Origin: Tragulus kanchil
Taxonomy: Eukaryota; Chordata; Mammalia; Artiodactyla; Tragulidae
Assembly: GCA_022376925.1 (NCBI GenBank)
Contig: JAIOJX010000026.1
Location: forward strand, 202,034,400-202,098,399
DNA: 64,000 bases
Direction: 5' to 3'
The first letter of the stretch is position 1. Each line of letters starts with the position of its first letter. Below the pieces are notes generated by a model. The model was not told the DNA's origin. It did no database searches and saw only the letters and a program-made list of their open reading frames with translations. Below are positions 1-12,190 of this stretch, piece by piece. The position numbers were made by a program, and so were the translations under genes.

Positions 1-1869
1 GTGAGGTCTTAGTTCTCTAGGATTCAAAGAGCATTTATGAAAACAGTAAAGTTCTGTAAGCTTCCAGTCCAATAACAGCCTATTAGAAGATTTTTCAAAA
101 TTTAAACAGTTTTACCTGTAAAAAAAATATGTTTAATGTCTTATAACTCTATCTTACAGTCAAAAATTTTCAGTTTACTGTTTCCTAAAAGGTTTAAAGG
201 TTTCTTTAGACATAGTGCAGGAAAGAGGAAAAAGATAGAAAGCAAACAATGATCACAGCCTTGCCTTTCCCCAGGCTAACCTGGAGCTCTTTTCCCAGGA
301 CACTCCCACATTCTTTCACCTCCTTCTGGATGGAGCCCATTGCAAAAGTTTGAAGCCTAATTTGTAAATGCACCTGGGTGATGCATAAATCTACTTACTC
401 CTAGAAGTTACTGGGTTGCTACCTTTAGTCATAGCAAAGGCATCTATCTTTCCCATTGCTGATGATATTTTTATGAGATTAGTTACGTTATGCGCTTGTT
501 GAGTAAGAATAATATACAGTTAACAAACACTGCATTTGTTATTTTATAACATGATCAGAGTATATTAAAACAGGCTACAGGTATAGTATTATGTATAGAA
601 CAGATTTATGAAACATTAATTAAAAGATGACTGTTATTTAGGCCAGCCAAATATTTTAATAAAAACATTTAGATAATTATGCTTCCCTTGAATGTAGTCT
701 CTTCTTCTTTTCCATAGTAATTTATTTGCTCCCTTTAAAGTACATTTAGTGATATTTTCTTGGAGTTCAACTTTCTAATTTAGGAAACATTTTTAAAAAT
801 TCTTTATTGGAGCTGTCAAATTGAGAAAGCCAAAGCTATGTGCAAGATGAAATTGTGAAGTGGCCTGGAGAGGAAGGACCTGGTCAGGAAAGGATTACCT
901 TGAGAGAATCTGAGTCAGAGAGAAACCAGCAAAAGACGCATTAAAAAGATCAAGGGGAAAAGATCAGAACCCCCAGCTAGGTAATGTCTAGGGCCTTGTG
1001 ACCTGTGATCTTTACTGATTTGTGTGAAAACTTCAGATAATACACACCTGTTTTCCCCCAAAGTCAAGTGAGGTCTTAGTTCTCTAGGATTGAAAGAGCA
1101 TTTATGAAAACAGTAAAGTTCTGTAAGCTTCCAGTCCAATAACAGCCTATTAGAAGATTTTTCAAAATTTAAACAGTTTTACCTGTAAAAAAAATATGTT
1201 TAATGTCTTATAACTCTATCTTACAGTCAAAAATTTTCAGTTTACTGTTTCCTAAAAGGTTTAAAGGTTTCTTTAGACATAGTGCAGGAAAGAGGAAAAA
1301 GATAGAAAGCAAACAATGATCACAGCCTTGCCTTTCCCCAGGCTAACCTGGAGCTCTTTTCCCAGGACACTCCCACATTCTTTCACCTCCTTCTGGATGG
1401 AGCCCATTGCAAAAGTTTGAAGCCTAATTTGTAAATGCACCTGGGTGATGCATAAATCTACTTACTCCTAGAAGTTACTGGGTTGCTACCTTTAGTCATA
1501 GCAAAGGCATCTATCTTTCCCATTGCTGATGATATTTTTATGAGATTAGTTACGTTATGCGCTTGTTGAGTAAGAATAATATACAGTTAACAAACACTGC
1601 ATTTGTTATTTTATAACATGATCAGAGTATATTAAAACAGGCTACAGGTATAGTATTATGTATAGAACAGATTTATGAAACATTAATTAAAAGATGACTG
1701 TTATTTAGGCCAGCCAAATATTTTAATAAAAACATTTAGATAATTATGCTTCCCTTGAATGTAGTCTCTTCTTCTTTTCCATAGTAATTTATTTGCTCCC
1801 TTTAAAGTACATTTAGTGATATTTTCTTGGAGTTCAACTTTCTAATTTAGGAAACATTTTTAAAAATTC
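1..1869. repeat. Tandem duplication pair 1 (offset 1067 bp)
   Basis: Positions 1-802 reappear at 1068-1869 with a single visible substitution (position 24 C, 1091 G). The left copy is cut by the window edge. If this pair is a direct tandem like the others, the second unit is 803-1869 and the partner of 803-1067 lies just left of the window. The content is AT-rich with no repeat or gene that I recognise. Confidence 0.93.
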
Positions 1870-2002
1870 AACATTTAAAAGTATAACTTTGAAGTCTTCA
1901 ATTAATTAAAAAGAAACCTTTTTATAGTAACAGACAAAATTTGGTGCTTACTGTTCTTCCTGAATTTGTTGAGTATTAAAATTAGAAAAGATTTTGTTAC
2001 TA

Positions 2003-2180
2003 TAGTTGATCCTTGAAAAAGAAGGGGAAAGGTTTATCTGAGTATGATTTATAGTCACCCTCCTCCTTAAGTGAGATTTTTCTGTATTCACAGATTCAAT
2101 AGTAAATATTTACTATTAGAAAATATCCACATATCAGTGGAGCTCCACAATTTAACTGACTATGGTTCAAAGGTTAAGTA
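2003..2180. mobile_element. MER28/Tigger2-like short DNA transposon remnant
   Basis: The left end (2004-2017, agttgatccttgaa) and the reverse complement of the right end (2164-2180) both resemble the remembered Tigger2/MER28 terminal repeat. The dinucleotide TA flanks both sides (2001-2002 and 2181-2182), as expected for a TA-targeting transposon. The 178-bp interior is too diverged to confirm. Confidence 0.42.
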
Positions 2181-2910
2181 TATCTAAATGAACGGAACAT
2201 CTACATATCTCACCAGGATGATTCCTGAGATGGCCCTTAGTGTTGGGTAGAACATTCATTTAACATTGCGCATGGATTCTAAAATGTAGGGGGAGCAAAA
2301 GAAACCAGAACTGGGTATATGGACTTTGAAAGCCATCAAAGTCAACAGACACTTTGCATTAAATATTTTATATATTCAATGGTTCTCTTACAGAGGATTG
2401 TGAAAACTGAGCTTGAGTTATTTGTGTGATCCTATAACAGTTCCAACCCCTTTCATCCAAAAATTGACTAAACAGATTGACTCTACTTTCTGGTGGCCTG
2501 CATAAGCCTACCTGTTTGAAATGGTGAGGATTACATGTATTGGATATGGAAATACTAAATGAATAGACCCAGACCCCATAGTTTCTTTTTTACATACATG
2601 CATTACATATGTATACTTACACATGAGAAAAAAAAAAATATTTTCTTGGAAGATGCTAATGAGTTAAAAGCTTGTCTTCCCCTTTCCTTGGAAACTACAT
2701 GCAGTATCTGAGATAATGTTGTTATGTACAGGAATGCTTCCATGAATCTTAAAGTCTCAAAGAGATAATTACACTCTTTCTACCCCTATAAGAATATGGA
2801 AAGAATAACCAACTTTGTTTTGTTTTGAATCAAGAGGTTGTATGTTTGTTTCTGTTCTAGTTTTTTGTGAAATGTGTTATTTATGGCTCTCATATCAAGA
2901 ACTCCTTCTT
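2181..2910. other. Single-copy AT-rich DNA, nothing recognised
   Basis: There is no recognisable gene or repeat apart from a short A run near 2630. An 87-codon frame overlapping its right end shows no protein family features and no codon bias I can detect by eye. Confidence 0.5.
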
Positions 2911-3564
2911 TTATTTTCACCTTTAAAATTTTCTGGCCATTCCCCTCAAATTATAAAAGTGATGAAGACTGCTATGGATATTTCTGTGGAATACAAGATA
3001 AAAGCCTTAGGAAGCTTTGATTTCACACAAATGGCACTCATGTTTTCTTCTTTGGTGCTTCTCAGAATTTTCTACTAAAGCAACTCCAAATGGCAGAGTA
3101 TTATGAACACAAGCCTAGAAATTCCCAGTCTTCATTTTGAAGAACTTGATGCAAACTACTATACACTCAGTTATTTCTTGGATGTCTTTTGTTTCTTATT
3201 CATTTTCAGTTTTGCCCTATAATAAATATTCACATTTTATTTAATGTGATTTCCTTCAAATCTTCATATAAAAGTAGATAATCCTGAGGGACTTTTCATG
3301 TACTTCCTGTGAGTTGATTACACATTCACATTGGTGTGTACACTCAATTTAAGTATGAGCTAAGACTAGCAGAAGATGAATTCTTTTGCGATGATTTAAA
3401 TAATAAGCTAATTCATTTATGATTTAAAACTAATTACATGTGATATAAATATGCCAGCAGAATTATCAATTTTATGACATCCTGTAACAAAAGCTTATGA
3501 CCAATATTTTGTTAAGAAATATGTGATGCTTTGGTTTTGTAAGCTTTACCTAAAAGTTTATTGG

Positions 3565-3778
3565 GGGCTTCCCTGGTGGATCAGCAGTAAAGAATCCCCT
3601 GCAATGCCGGACTCACAGGTTCAGTCCCTAGGTCAGAAAGATTCCCTGGAGAAGGAAATGACAACCCAATCCAGTGTTCTTGCCTGAGAAATCTCTTGAA
3701 CAGAGAAGCCTGGTGGACTATGGTCCCTGGGATGGCAAAAAATGTCACACACAACTTAGCGACTAAACAACAACAAAG
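3565..3778 (+). mobile_element. Bov-tA SINE
   Basis: It begins with the tRNA-Glu-like head (gggcttccctggtgg) with an A/B-box-like promoter region. The Bov-A body follows (ctggagaagga...tcttgcctgagaa...) and ends at gcgactaaacaac. This SINE is restricted to ruminants and depends on LINE machinery, probably BovB. It is moderately diverged. Confidence 0.88.
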
Positions 3779-4637
3779 GTTTGTTAGAAATAATAATTTT
3801 TTAATGTAGCTCTCTTGATTTTCCTCCTTTGATACGAAAGAAACAGTTAATAAAATTTTATAGGCCTCAACTGACTCTCTGTTAAAGTCACCTCTGGCAA
3901 GATCTAACAGCATTTTTATGTAAATTTTACCCAATTTACGTACCACCTGGTGACCTCTGCTAAGTAAGCTCAGAGTAGTAAGTTTATTTTCACCTTTAAA
4001 ATTTTCTGGCCATTCCCCTCAAATTATAAAAGTGATGAAGACTGCTATGGATATTTCTGTGGAATACAAGATAAAAGCCTTAGGAAGCTTTGATTTCACA
4101 CAAATGGCACTCATGTTTTCTTCTTTGGTGCTTCTCAGAATTTTCTACTAAAGCAACTCCAAATGGCAGAGTATTATGAACACAAGCCTAGAAATTCCCA
4201 GTCTTCATTTTGAAGAACTTGATGCAAACTACTATACACTCAGTTATTTCTTGGATGTCTTTTGTTTCTTATTCATTTTCAGTTTTGCCCTATAATAAAT
4301 ATTCACATTTTATTTAATGTGATTTCCTTCAAATCTTCATATAAAAGTAGATAATCCTGAGGGACTTTTCATGTACTTCCTGTGAGTTGATTACACATTC
4401 ACATTGGTGTGTACACTCAATTTAAGTATGAGCTAAGACTAGCAGAAGATGAATTCTTTTGCGATGATTTAAATAATAAGCTAATTCATTTATGATTTAA
4501 AACTAATTACATGTGATATAAATATGCCAGCAGAATTATCAATTTTATGACATCCTGTAACAAAAGCTTATGACCAATATTTTGTTAAGAAATATGTGAT
4601 GCTTTGGTTTTGTAAGCTTTACCTAAAAGTTTATTGG

Positions 4638-4851
4638 GGGCTTCCCTGGTGGATCAGCAGTAAAGAATCCCCTGCAATGCCGGACTCACAGGTTCAGTCC
4701 CTAGGTCAGAAAGATTCCCTGGAGAAGGAAATGACAACCCAATCCAGTGTTCTTGCCTGAGAAATCTCTTGAACAGAGAAGCCTGGTGGACTATGGTCCC
4801 TGGGATGGCAAAAAATGTCACACACAACTTAGCGACTAAACAACAACAAAG
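4638..4851 (+). mobile_element. Bov-tA SINE, second copy by duplication
   Basis: This matches 3565-3778 at an offset of 1073 and exists because of duplication pair 2, not because of a second insertion. Confidence 0.88.
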
Positions 4852-5159
4852 GTTTGTTAGAAATAATAATTTTTTAATGTAGCTCTCTTGATTTTCCTCC
4901 TTTGATACGAAAGAAACAGTTAATAAAATTTTATAGGCCTCAACTGACTCTCTGTTAAAGTCACCTCTGGCAAGATCTAACAGCATTTTTATGTAAATTT
5001 TACCCAATTTACGTACCACCTGGTGACCTCTGCTAAGTAAGCTCAGAGTAGTAAGTGTATTCTTCAACCATAAATTTCTCATCTTGGCCACTGAGGGTTC
5101 TCTGCTTTTTCTGGCATCAAGGCATTCATCCCTGGAAAGATGCTCTCTTCACTTTGTAT

Positions 5160-5222
5160 GTGTGTGCATTAGTCACTCAGTCATGTCTGACTCTTTCTGA
5201 CCCCATGGAATGTAGCCCAGAA
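5160..5222 (-). mobile_element. Bov-A SINE fragment
   Basis: This is a reverse-strand 3' fragment of Bov-A (cactcagtcatgtctgactc and the ccatggaatgtag motif). The rest of the element is missing. It is repeated at 6314-6376. Confidence 0.7.
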
Positions 5223-5359
5223 TGCAAATTCGATTTTCTCTTTGGGAGACCTTGGCTAATCCTCCCTTTTTCCAGGACCAAAACCAGAAATAATAATAAT
5301 TTTTGTCATCAAATAATTTTTAAAGACAGTGCTATGAGTAGAGAAAGGCAATCTCTGGG

Positions 5360-5520
5360 ATCAGGTTGGAGTCCTGGCTTTACTCATGTGCCATGTGACC
5401 TGTGCATGTGACTTCACCACCTGTGCTCAGCTTCCTCACCTAGGAAATGGAAGCATCACTACTTACAATGTTTGGTTGAAAGAACAATTAAATTAGTAAA
5501 TTAGTAAAGTGCTGTGAACG
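5360..5520 (+). mobile_element. MIR SINE
   Basis: The MIR core order is recognisable: a 'ctggctttactcatgtgcc' box, then 'gacttcaccacc', 'cagcttcctcacctaggaa', and an 'aagtgctgtgaac' 3' part. It is an ancient pan-mammalian tRNA-derived SINE. Confidence 0.75.
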
Positions 5521-5524
5521 TCAT

Positions 5525-6037
5525 CAGGTATTACAAAACAATTGGGCAACATTTACATACATAAGCGACGTTGATCATATACTGATTTATTCAAAAAGTG
5601 ACATCAATACAGGGTTAATTTTAGAGGGTGGAACTCAGACCCTGCACTCACAAGTGAGTTAGAACAGCAAACATTGACCCATCATCTGCAACCCCACCCC
5701 CATCAAGCTGTGACAACAGTTCACAGTCTCCTATCTCCTCTAACTCTCTGTCCCAAAAGATAAGCCATGAAGCTGCTGGAAAGAGGCCATTCATCATGAC
5801 ATCACTTGATATAATTATTCTTTAGAAGCTCGGTTGTGGGCCTGAGGTGGAAGTGTACTGGGCAGGGCTGTCAGGAAACACAGCTGAACAGGCTTTGTCT
5901 TTCTGGCGCTGTCTTGTCTCTGCAGAGCATTGTTCCAGGGTATACATTATACACTCTTTTGTTTGTTCCCACATTTTGACTGGCAAACTTTAACCTTTCA
6001 AAAAGACAATGATGAAGATGCTTGTTGACATTGACTT
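5525..6037. other. Unique DNA without recognised features
   Basis: I recognise no gene or repeat. The same sequence is present at 6679-7191, and its 3' two-thirds once more within 7861-8301. Confidence 0.45.
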
Positions 6038-6313
6038 GGCCCGCCTTTTTCCTCCTTTGATACAAAGAAACAGTTAATAAAATTTTATAGGCCTCAACTG
6101 ACTCTCTGTTAAAGTCACCTCTGGCAAGATCTAACAGCATTTTTATGTAAATTTTACCCAATTTACGTACCACCTGGTGACCTCTGCTAAGTAAGCTCAG
6201 AGTAGTAAGTGTATTCTTCAACCATAAATTTCTCATCTTGGCCACTGAGGGTTCTCTGCTTTTTCTGGCATCAAGGCATTCATCCCTGGAAAGATGCTCT
6301 CTTCACTTTGTAT

Positions 6314-6376
6314 GTGTGTGCATTAGTCACTCAGTCATGTCTGACTCTTTCTGACCCCATGGAATGTAGCCCAGAA
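6314..6376 (-). mobile_element. Bov-A SINE fragment, duplicated copy
   Basis: Copy of 5160-5222 carried by duplication pair 3. Confidence 0.7.
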
Positions 6377-6513
6377 TGCAAATTCGATTTTCTCTTTGGG
6401 AGACCTTGGCTAATCCTCCCTTTTTCCAGGACCAAAACCAGAAATAATAATAATTTTTGTCATCAAATAATTTTTAAAGACAGTGCTATGAGTAGAGAAA
6501 GGCAATCTCTGGG

Positions 6514-6674
6514 ATCAGGTTGGAGTCCTGGCTTTACTCATGTGCCATGTGACCTGTGCATGTGACTTCACCACCTGTGCTCAGCTTCCTCACCTAGGAA
6601 ATGGAAGCATCACTACTTACAATGTTTGGTTGAAAGAACAATTAAATTAGTAAATTAGTAAAGTGCTGTGAACG
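6514..6674 (+). mobile_element. MIR SINE, duplicated copy
   Basis: Copy of 5360-5520 carried by duplication pair 3. Confidence 0.75.
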
Positions 6675-6750
6675 TCATCAGGTATTACAAAACAATTGGG
6701 CAACATTTACATACATAAGCGACGTTGATCATATACTGATTTATTCAAAA

Positions 6751-8970
6751 AGTGACATCAATACAGGGTTAATTTTAGAGGGTGGAACTCAGACCCTGCA
6801 CTCACAAGTGAGTTAGAACAGCAAACATTGACCCATCATCTGCAACCCCACCCCCATCAAGCTGTGACAACAGTTCACAGTCTCCTATCTCCTCTAACTC
6901 TCTGTCCCAAAAGATAAGCCATGAAGCTGCTGGAAAGAGGCCATTCATCATGACATCACTTGATATAATTATTCTTTAGAAGCTCGGTTGTGGGCCTGAG
7001 GTGGAAGTGTACTGGGCAGGGCTGTCAGGAAACACAGCTGAACAGGCTTTGTCTTTCTGGCGCTGTCTTGTCTCTGCAGAGCATTGTTCCAGGGTATACA
7101 TTATACACTCTTTTGTTTGTTCCCACATTTTGACTGGCAAACTTTAACCTTTCAAAAAGACAATGATGAAGATGCTTGTTGACATTGACTTCAGAGACCA
7201 CCTTTTATTGAAACCACTTGTAATTAGTTTTGTCTTTTTTTTTCCTCCATCACCTTGGTCCCTTTTCTTTTGGTGATAAACCTGATGTGGATATTTTTTT
7301 GTGTGTTGTTAGCTTAGTAATCAGACTTTGGGATCCTGTGTTTATATGGCTTACAATAAGCCAAGTTTTCAGTTGAATTTGCTCCCACTACAGCACTGAG
7401 ATAATACTTCAGAATGAAAAGAGCCCCGTTGTAGTTATAAGGACATGTAACCAAAATAGGTTTCATAAACAAGAACAAAATATAGGTATTGTGTGTGTAA
7501 AGAACAAAGCTCTTTTGATAATGTTTACACACTTGAACTTTTAAAGAGAAAGAAGAATTAGGAACATTCATAGTTCAAAGAGCCTATTTGGCACAAGAAT
7601 GGGATTCCCATCTGAGTGGGAGGTCACCGTGTGACTGCTTCCATCCACTGGCCGATTACCTGCCTGAGATCTGGAAACTGTAAACCTTGAGAATTCTTCT
7701 CTGAAGAGTACTTTAAGACTTGCCCTTTTCCCATTGTTCCCAGACAGGTAAAAATGTAACAAAAAATGTATAAAATGGTGGTTTATGACCCATCTATTAA
7801 AAAAAGAAAGATGAATGTGCACTCTACAGCAAGGGATCAATGGTTATCAACATTATCAAAAGTGACATCAATACAGGGTTAATTTTAGAGGGTGGAACTC
7901 AGACCCTGCACTCACAAGTGAGTTAGAACAGCAAACATTGACCCATCATCTGCAACCCCACCCCCATCAAGCTGTGACAACAGTTCACAGTCTCCTATCT
8001 CCTCTAACTCTCTGTCCCAAAAGATAAGCCATGAAGCTGCTGGAAAGAGGCCATTCATCATGACATCACTTGATATAATTATTCTTTAGAAGCTCGGTTG
8101 TGGGCCTGAGGTGGAAGTGTACTGGGCAGGGCTGTCAGGAAACACAGCTGAACAGGCTTTGTCTTTCTGGCGCTGTCTTGTCTCTGCAGAGCATTGTTCC
8201 AGGGTATACATTATACACTCTTTTGTTTGTTCCCACATTTTGACTGGCAAACTTTAACCTTTCAAAAAGACAATGATGAAGATGCTTGTTGACATTGACT
8301 TCAGAGACCACCTTTTATTGAAACCACTTGTAATTAGTTTTGTCTTTTTTTTTCCTCCATCACCTTGGTCCCTTTTCTTTTGGTGATAAACCTGATGTGG
8401 ATATTTTTTTGTGTGTTGTTAGCTTAGTAATCAGACTTTGGGATCCTGTGTTTATATGGCTTACAATAAGCCAAGTTTTCAGTTGAATTTGCTCCCACTA
8501 CAGCACTGAGATAATACTTCAGAATGAAAAGAGCCCCGTTGTAGTTATAAGGACATGTAACCAAAATAGGTTTCATAAACAAGAACAAAATATAGGTATT
8601 GTGTGTGTAAAGAACAAAGCTCTTTTGATAATGTTTACACACTTGAACTTTTAAAGAGAAAGAAGAATTAGGAACATTCATAGTTCAAAGAGCCTATTTG
8701 GCACAAGAATGGGATTCCCATCTGAGTGGGAGGTCACCGTGTGACTGCTTCCATCCACTGGCCGATTACCTGCCTGAGATCTGGAAACTGTAAACCTTGA
8801 GAATTCTTCTCTGAAGAGTACTTTAAGACTTGCCCTTTTCCCATTGTTCCCAGACAGGTAAAAATGTAACAAAAAATGTATAAAATGGTGGTTTATGACC
8901 CATCTATTAAAAAAAGAAAGATGAATGTGCACTCTACAGCAAGGGATCAATGGTTATCAACATTATCAAA
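6751..8970. repeat. Tandem duplication pair 4 (1110 bp units)
   Basis: Units 6751-7860 and 7861-8970 abut directly with 3 bp of microhomology (aaa). No filler and no obvious mismatch are seen. Unit 1 starts inside unit 2 of pair 3, giving a three-copy stretch of about 440 bp. The part 7192-7860 holds no recognised gene or repeat. Two short reverse-strand frames there (about 85 and 90 codons) have no recognisable features. Confidence 0.96.
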
Positions 8971-9139
8971 CTCAAATTTACATTGAGCTGGTTGAAATGT
9001 TAGGTCTCTGTTGTCAAAAGTTAAAGTACATTGGGGCCTTAAGAGGGAAAGGAAGTGCTGAAATCTACATATCGGAACTTGGGGACTGAGGCAGCAGGTA
9101 TTTCAAGTGCTTGAAACCAGTATGTGCCAATGAGCAAAA

Positions 9140-9300
9140 CTATAGACTTCATTTCCAAACAGATCAAGATTCAAATCCTAGCTTTGTTACTCACTGTGTA
9201 AGACTTTTCTAGCTTTTTCCAGTCTTGGTGTTCTCCTGCATAAAATGAAAAATTTATAAGGGTGTTGTAATATTTAAAAAAATAATGTATGCAAGATTTC
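9140..9300 (+). mobile_element. MIR SINE
   Basis: MIR signature: 'caagattcaaatcctagct' followed by 'ttactcactgtgtaagac', then a decayed 'cctgcataaaatgaaaaat' segment. It is diverged. Confidence 0.65.
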
Positions 9301-9632
9301 CTGTATGATAGATTTTGAATAATGATAGTTATTATTTAAGTGTTAATTGAAGAGGATGAAGGAATAATACACTTTGTGATTTGATTTAATAGCTATAGAT
9401 ACATCTTACATTTGATACAACTCTCCTGAATCAATTAGTTAAGCAAGTATAAACTTCTACTATGTGCCATATCCTTTGTAGGAATTACAGCAAAGACAGA
9501 AAGAAGCAACAACAGGCAAAGTTAAAGCTTATCATTCTGTGTTCTCGTGGTGCTGTATCTGATTCATGTAGTGGATATGAAACTGAAACTGCATCTTTTC
9601 AATTTAAATATAGTGAAGTCTGTATATTCACA

Positions 9633-9685
9633 GGCTTCCCTAGCGGCTTAGACAACAAAGAATTCACCTGCAGTGCAGGAAACCT
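9633..9685 (+). mobile_element. Bov-tA head truncated at a duplication junction
   Basis: This is the 5' head of the Bov-tA seen whole at 10688-10893. The truncation coincides with the junction of pair 5 and is not a normal SINE end. Confidence 0.85.
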
Positions 9686-10194
9686 AGGGATTCAATCACT
9701 TTCAATTTAAAGAGAAAGAAGAATTAGGAACATTCATAGTTCAAAGAGCCTATTTGGCACAAGAATGGGATTCCCATCTGAGTGGGAGGTCACCGTGTGA
9801 CTGCTTCCATCCACTGGCCGATTACCTGCCTGAGATCTGGAAACTGTAAACCTTGAGAATTCTTCTCTGAAGAGTACTTTAAGACTTGCCCTTTTCCCAT
9901 TGTTCCCAGACAGGTAAAATGTAACAAAAAATGTATAAAATGGTGGTTTATGACCCATCTATTAAAAAAAGAAAGATGAATGTGCACTCTACAGCAAGGG
10001 ATCAATGGTTATCAACATTATCAAACTCAAATTTACATTGAGCTGGTTGAAATGTTAGGTCTCTGTTGTCAAAAGTTAAAGTACATTGGGGCCTTAAGAG
10101 GGAAAGGAAGTGCTGAAATCTACATATCGGAACTTGGGGACTGAGGCAGCAGGTATTTCAAGTGCTTGAAACCAGTATGTGCCAATGAGCAAAA

Positions 10195-10355
10195 CTATAG
10201 ACTTCATTTCCAAACAGATCAAGATTCAAATCCTAGCTTTGTTACTCACTGTGTAAGACTTTTCTAGCTTTTTCCAGTCTTGGTGTTCTCCTGCATAAAA
10301 TGAAAAATTTATAAGGGTGTTGTAATATTTAAAAAAATAATGTATGCAAGATTTC
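10195..10355 (+). mobile_element. MIR SINE, duplicated copy
   Basis: Copy of 9140-9300 carried by duplication pair 5. Confidence 0.65.
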
Positions 10356-10687
10356 CTGTATGATAGATTTTGAATAATGATAGTTATTATTTAAGTGTTA
10401 ATTGAAGAGGATGAAGGAATAATACACTTTGTGATTTGATTTAATAGCTATAGATACATCTTACATTTGATACAACTCTCCTGAATCAATTAGTTAAGCA
10501 AGTATAAACTTCTACTATGTGCCATATCCTTTGTAGGAATTACAGCAAAGACAGAAAGAAGCAACAACAGGCAAAGTTAAAGCTTATCATTCTGTGTTCT
10601 CGTGGTGCTGTATCTGATTCATGTAGTGGATATGAAACTGAAACTGCATCTTTTCAATTTAAATATAGTGAAGTCTGTATATTCACA

Positions 10688-10893
10688 GGCTTCCCTAGCG
10701 GCTTAGACAACAAAGAATTCACCTGCAGTGCAGGAAACCTGGGTTCAATCCCTGGGTCTAGAAAACCTCTTGGAGAAGGGAATGGCTACCCACTCCAATA
10801 TTCTTGCCTTGAGAATTTCATGGACAAAGGAGTCTGGTGATCTATAGTCCATGGGGGTTGCAAAGAGTCAGACACAACTGAGCAACTAACACT
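10688..10893 (+). mobile_element. Bov-tA SINE
   Basis: Full-length element: head ggcttccctagcggcttag, 'ttcaatccctgggtc', 'cactccaatattcttgcc', 'catggacaaaggag', end 'ctgagcaactaacact'. It is the intact version of 9633-9685. Confidence 0.9.
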
Positions 10894-11731
10894 ATATGTT
10901 GAAGATTAAATAAAAAGAGATACTTTCAATCTTTTCCTCCTAAAAATTCTTTTCTTAATTGTTAGTTACATAACCCATTCACCATGAATCAGAACTCATC
11001 CATCTACCATCTTCCTTTTGATCATTTTGTTGGGTTCTAGCACCTTTAGTACACGTCTATGATAAACAAGCAGAAGAAGATTCATTTCTAGGATTGTTTT
11101 CTCCCAGCTTGGCCAAAGCTGCAAAAAGCCTTCACTAGTTTGTTTTCCCACACTTCTCTCACCATAGGTTGCACCCTCTGGGTTCCGAAGGGTCTGTGCC
11201 CTTTGACTCTGAAGGAATTCTCCAAGGAGCAGCTATACTTTTTACCTCATATTTCAGTGTTGAAACCAAAAAAAAAAAAAAAAAAAAGAAGTAGAAGAAA
11301 AACTCAAATCAGTGATTTGTCATATCTATTTTCTATTACCCTAAAAGGTTAAATAAAATATAGAAAAATGAAATTGTTAGTTAGTTTGATTGTACTTTGA
11401 ATAATCAGAACTTGAACTTCCTTGGCAATTTGGTGATGGATCTACTACCACTATAAGCCATGTGACTCCACATTCAGCCTCATCAGTGACCACAAACCTA
11501 AACCAATCCATGCATCTCAATCTCTCTGAACTCAGCTTTTATTTCAGAGATTGGCACATAACCCAGTTAAAGACAAAGGAAATTTTCCCAGTCTTCTGTG
11601 AAAGATGTAATAGACCTTTTTCACTGAATGGATCTAAGAGGATAGAGAATTCCACTGCTGCTACTTTTAGCTGAGACTACAGTAATATAGCTGAAGGCAG
11701 AACTGAGGTTTCCATGGCATCATTTTGGGCC
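10894..11731. other. Unique DNA with an A-run, nothing recognised
   Basis: The stretch includes an A-run (about 11269-11287) followed by an 'agaagtagaagaaaa' segment. A 70-codon frame reads through the poly-A as poly-lysine and is not credible as a gene. No repeat family is recognised. The copy is at about 12191-13030. Confidence 0.45.
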
Positions 11732-11984
11732 TTTGATTTAATAGCTATAGATACATCTTACATTTGATACAACTCTCCTGAATCAATTAGTTAAGCAAGT
11801 ATAAACTTCTACTATGTGCCATATCCTTTGTAGGAATTACAGCAAAGACAGAAAGAAGCAACAACAGGCAAAGTTAAAGCTTATCATTCTGTGTTCTCGT
11901 GGTGCTGTATCTGATTCATGTAGTGGATATGAAACTGAAACTGCATCTTTTCAATTTAAATATAGTGAAGTCTGTATATTCACA

Positions 11985-12190
11985 GGCTTCCCTAGCGGCT
12001 TAGACAACAAAGAATTCACCTGCAGTGCAGGAAACCTGGGTTCAATCCCTGGGTCTAGAAAACCTCTTGGAGAAGGGAATGGCTACCCACTCCAATATTC
12101 TTGCCTTGAGAATTTCATGGACAAAGGAGTCTGGTGATCTATAGTCCATGGGGGTTGCAAAGAGTCAGACACAACTGAGCAACTAACACT
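11985..12190 (+). mobile_element. Bov-tA SINE, duplicated copy
   Basis: Copy of 10688-10893 carried by duplication pair 6. Confidence 0.9.

Larger units (their letters stand above)
2911..5056. repeat. Tandem duplication pair 2 (1073 bp units)
   Basis: Units are 2911-3983 and 3984-5056, directly abutting with 1 bp of microhomology (t) and no filler. Each contains one Bov-tA SINE. The left unit stops where the right one begins, and unique sequence continues at 5057. Confidence 0.96.
4892..7191. repeat. Tandem duplication pair 3 (about 1154 bp)
   Basis: Units are 4892-6037 and 6046-7191, separated by an 8-bp GC-only filler (ggcccgcc, 6038-6045). A one-base indel near the left edge of unit 2 (gatacgaaag versus gatacaaag) shifts the offset from 1155 to 1154. 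The first 165 bp overlap pair 2, so that stretch occurs three times. Confidence 0.95.
8650..10740. repeat. Tandem duplication pair 5 (about 1055 bp)
   Basis: Units are 8650-9685 and 9706-10740, with a filler at 9686-9705. The filler starts like the true continuation of unit 1 (aacctagggattcaatcac versus aacctgggttcaatccc) and then decays. Unit 2 lacks one A in an A-run near 9917. Confidence 0.94.

Noticed and set aside
3819..6210. A segment present three times, suggesting a satellite array
   Set aside because: The third copy comes from the overlap of two separate two-copy duplications. No unit is repeated more than twice in tandem.
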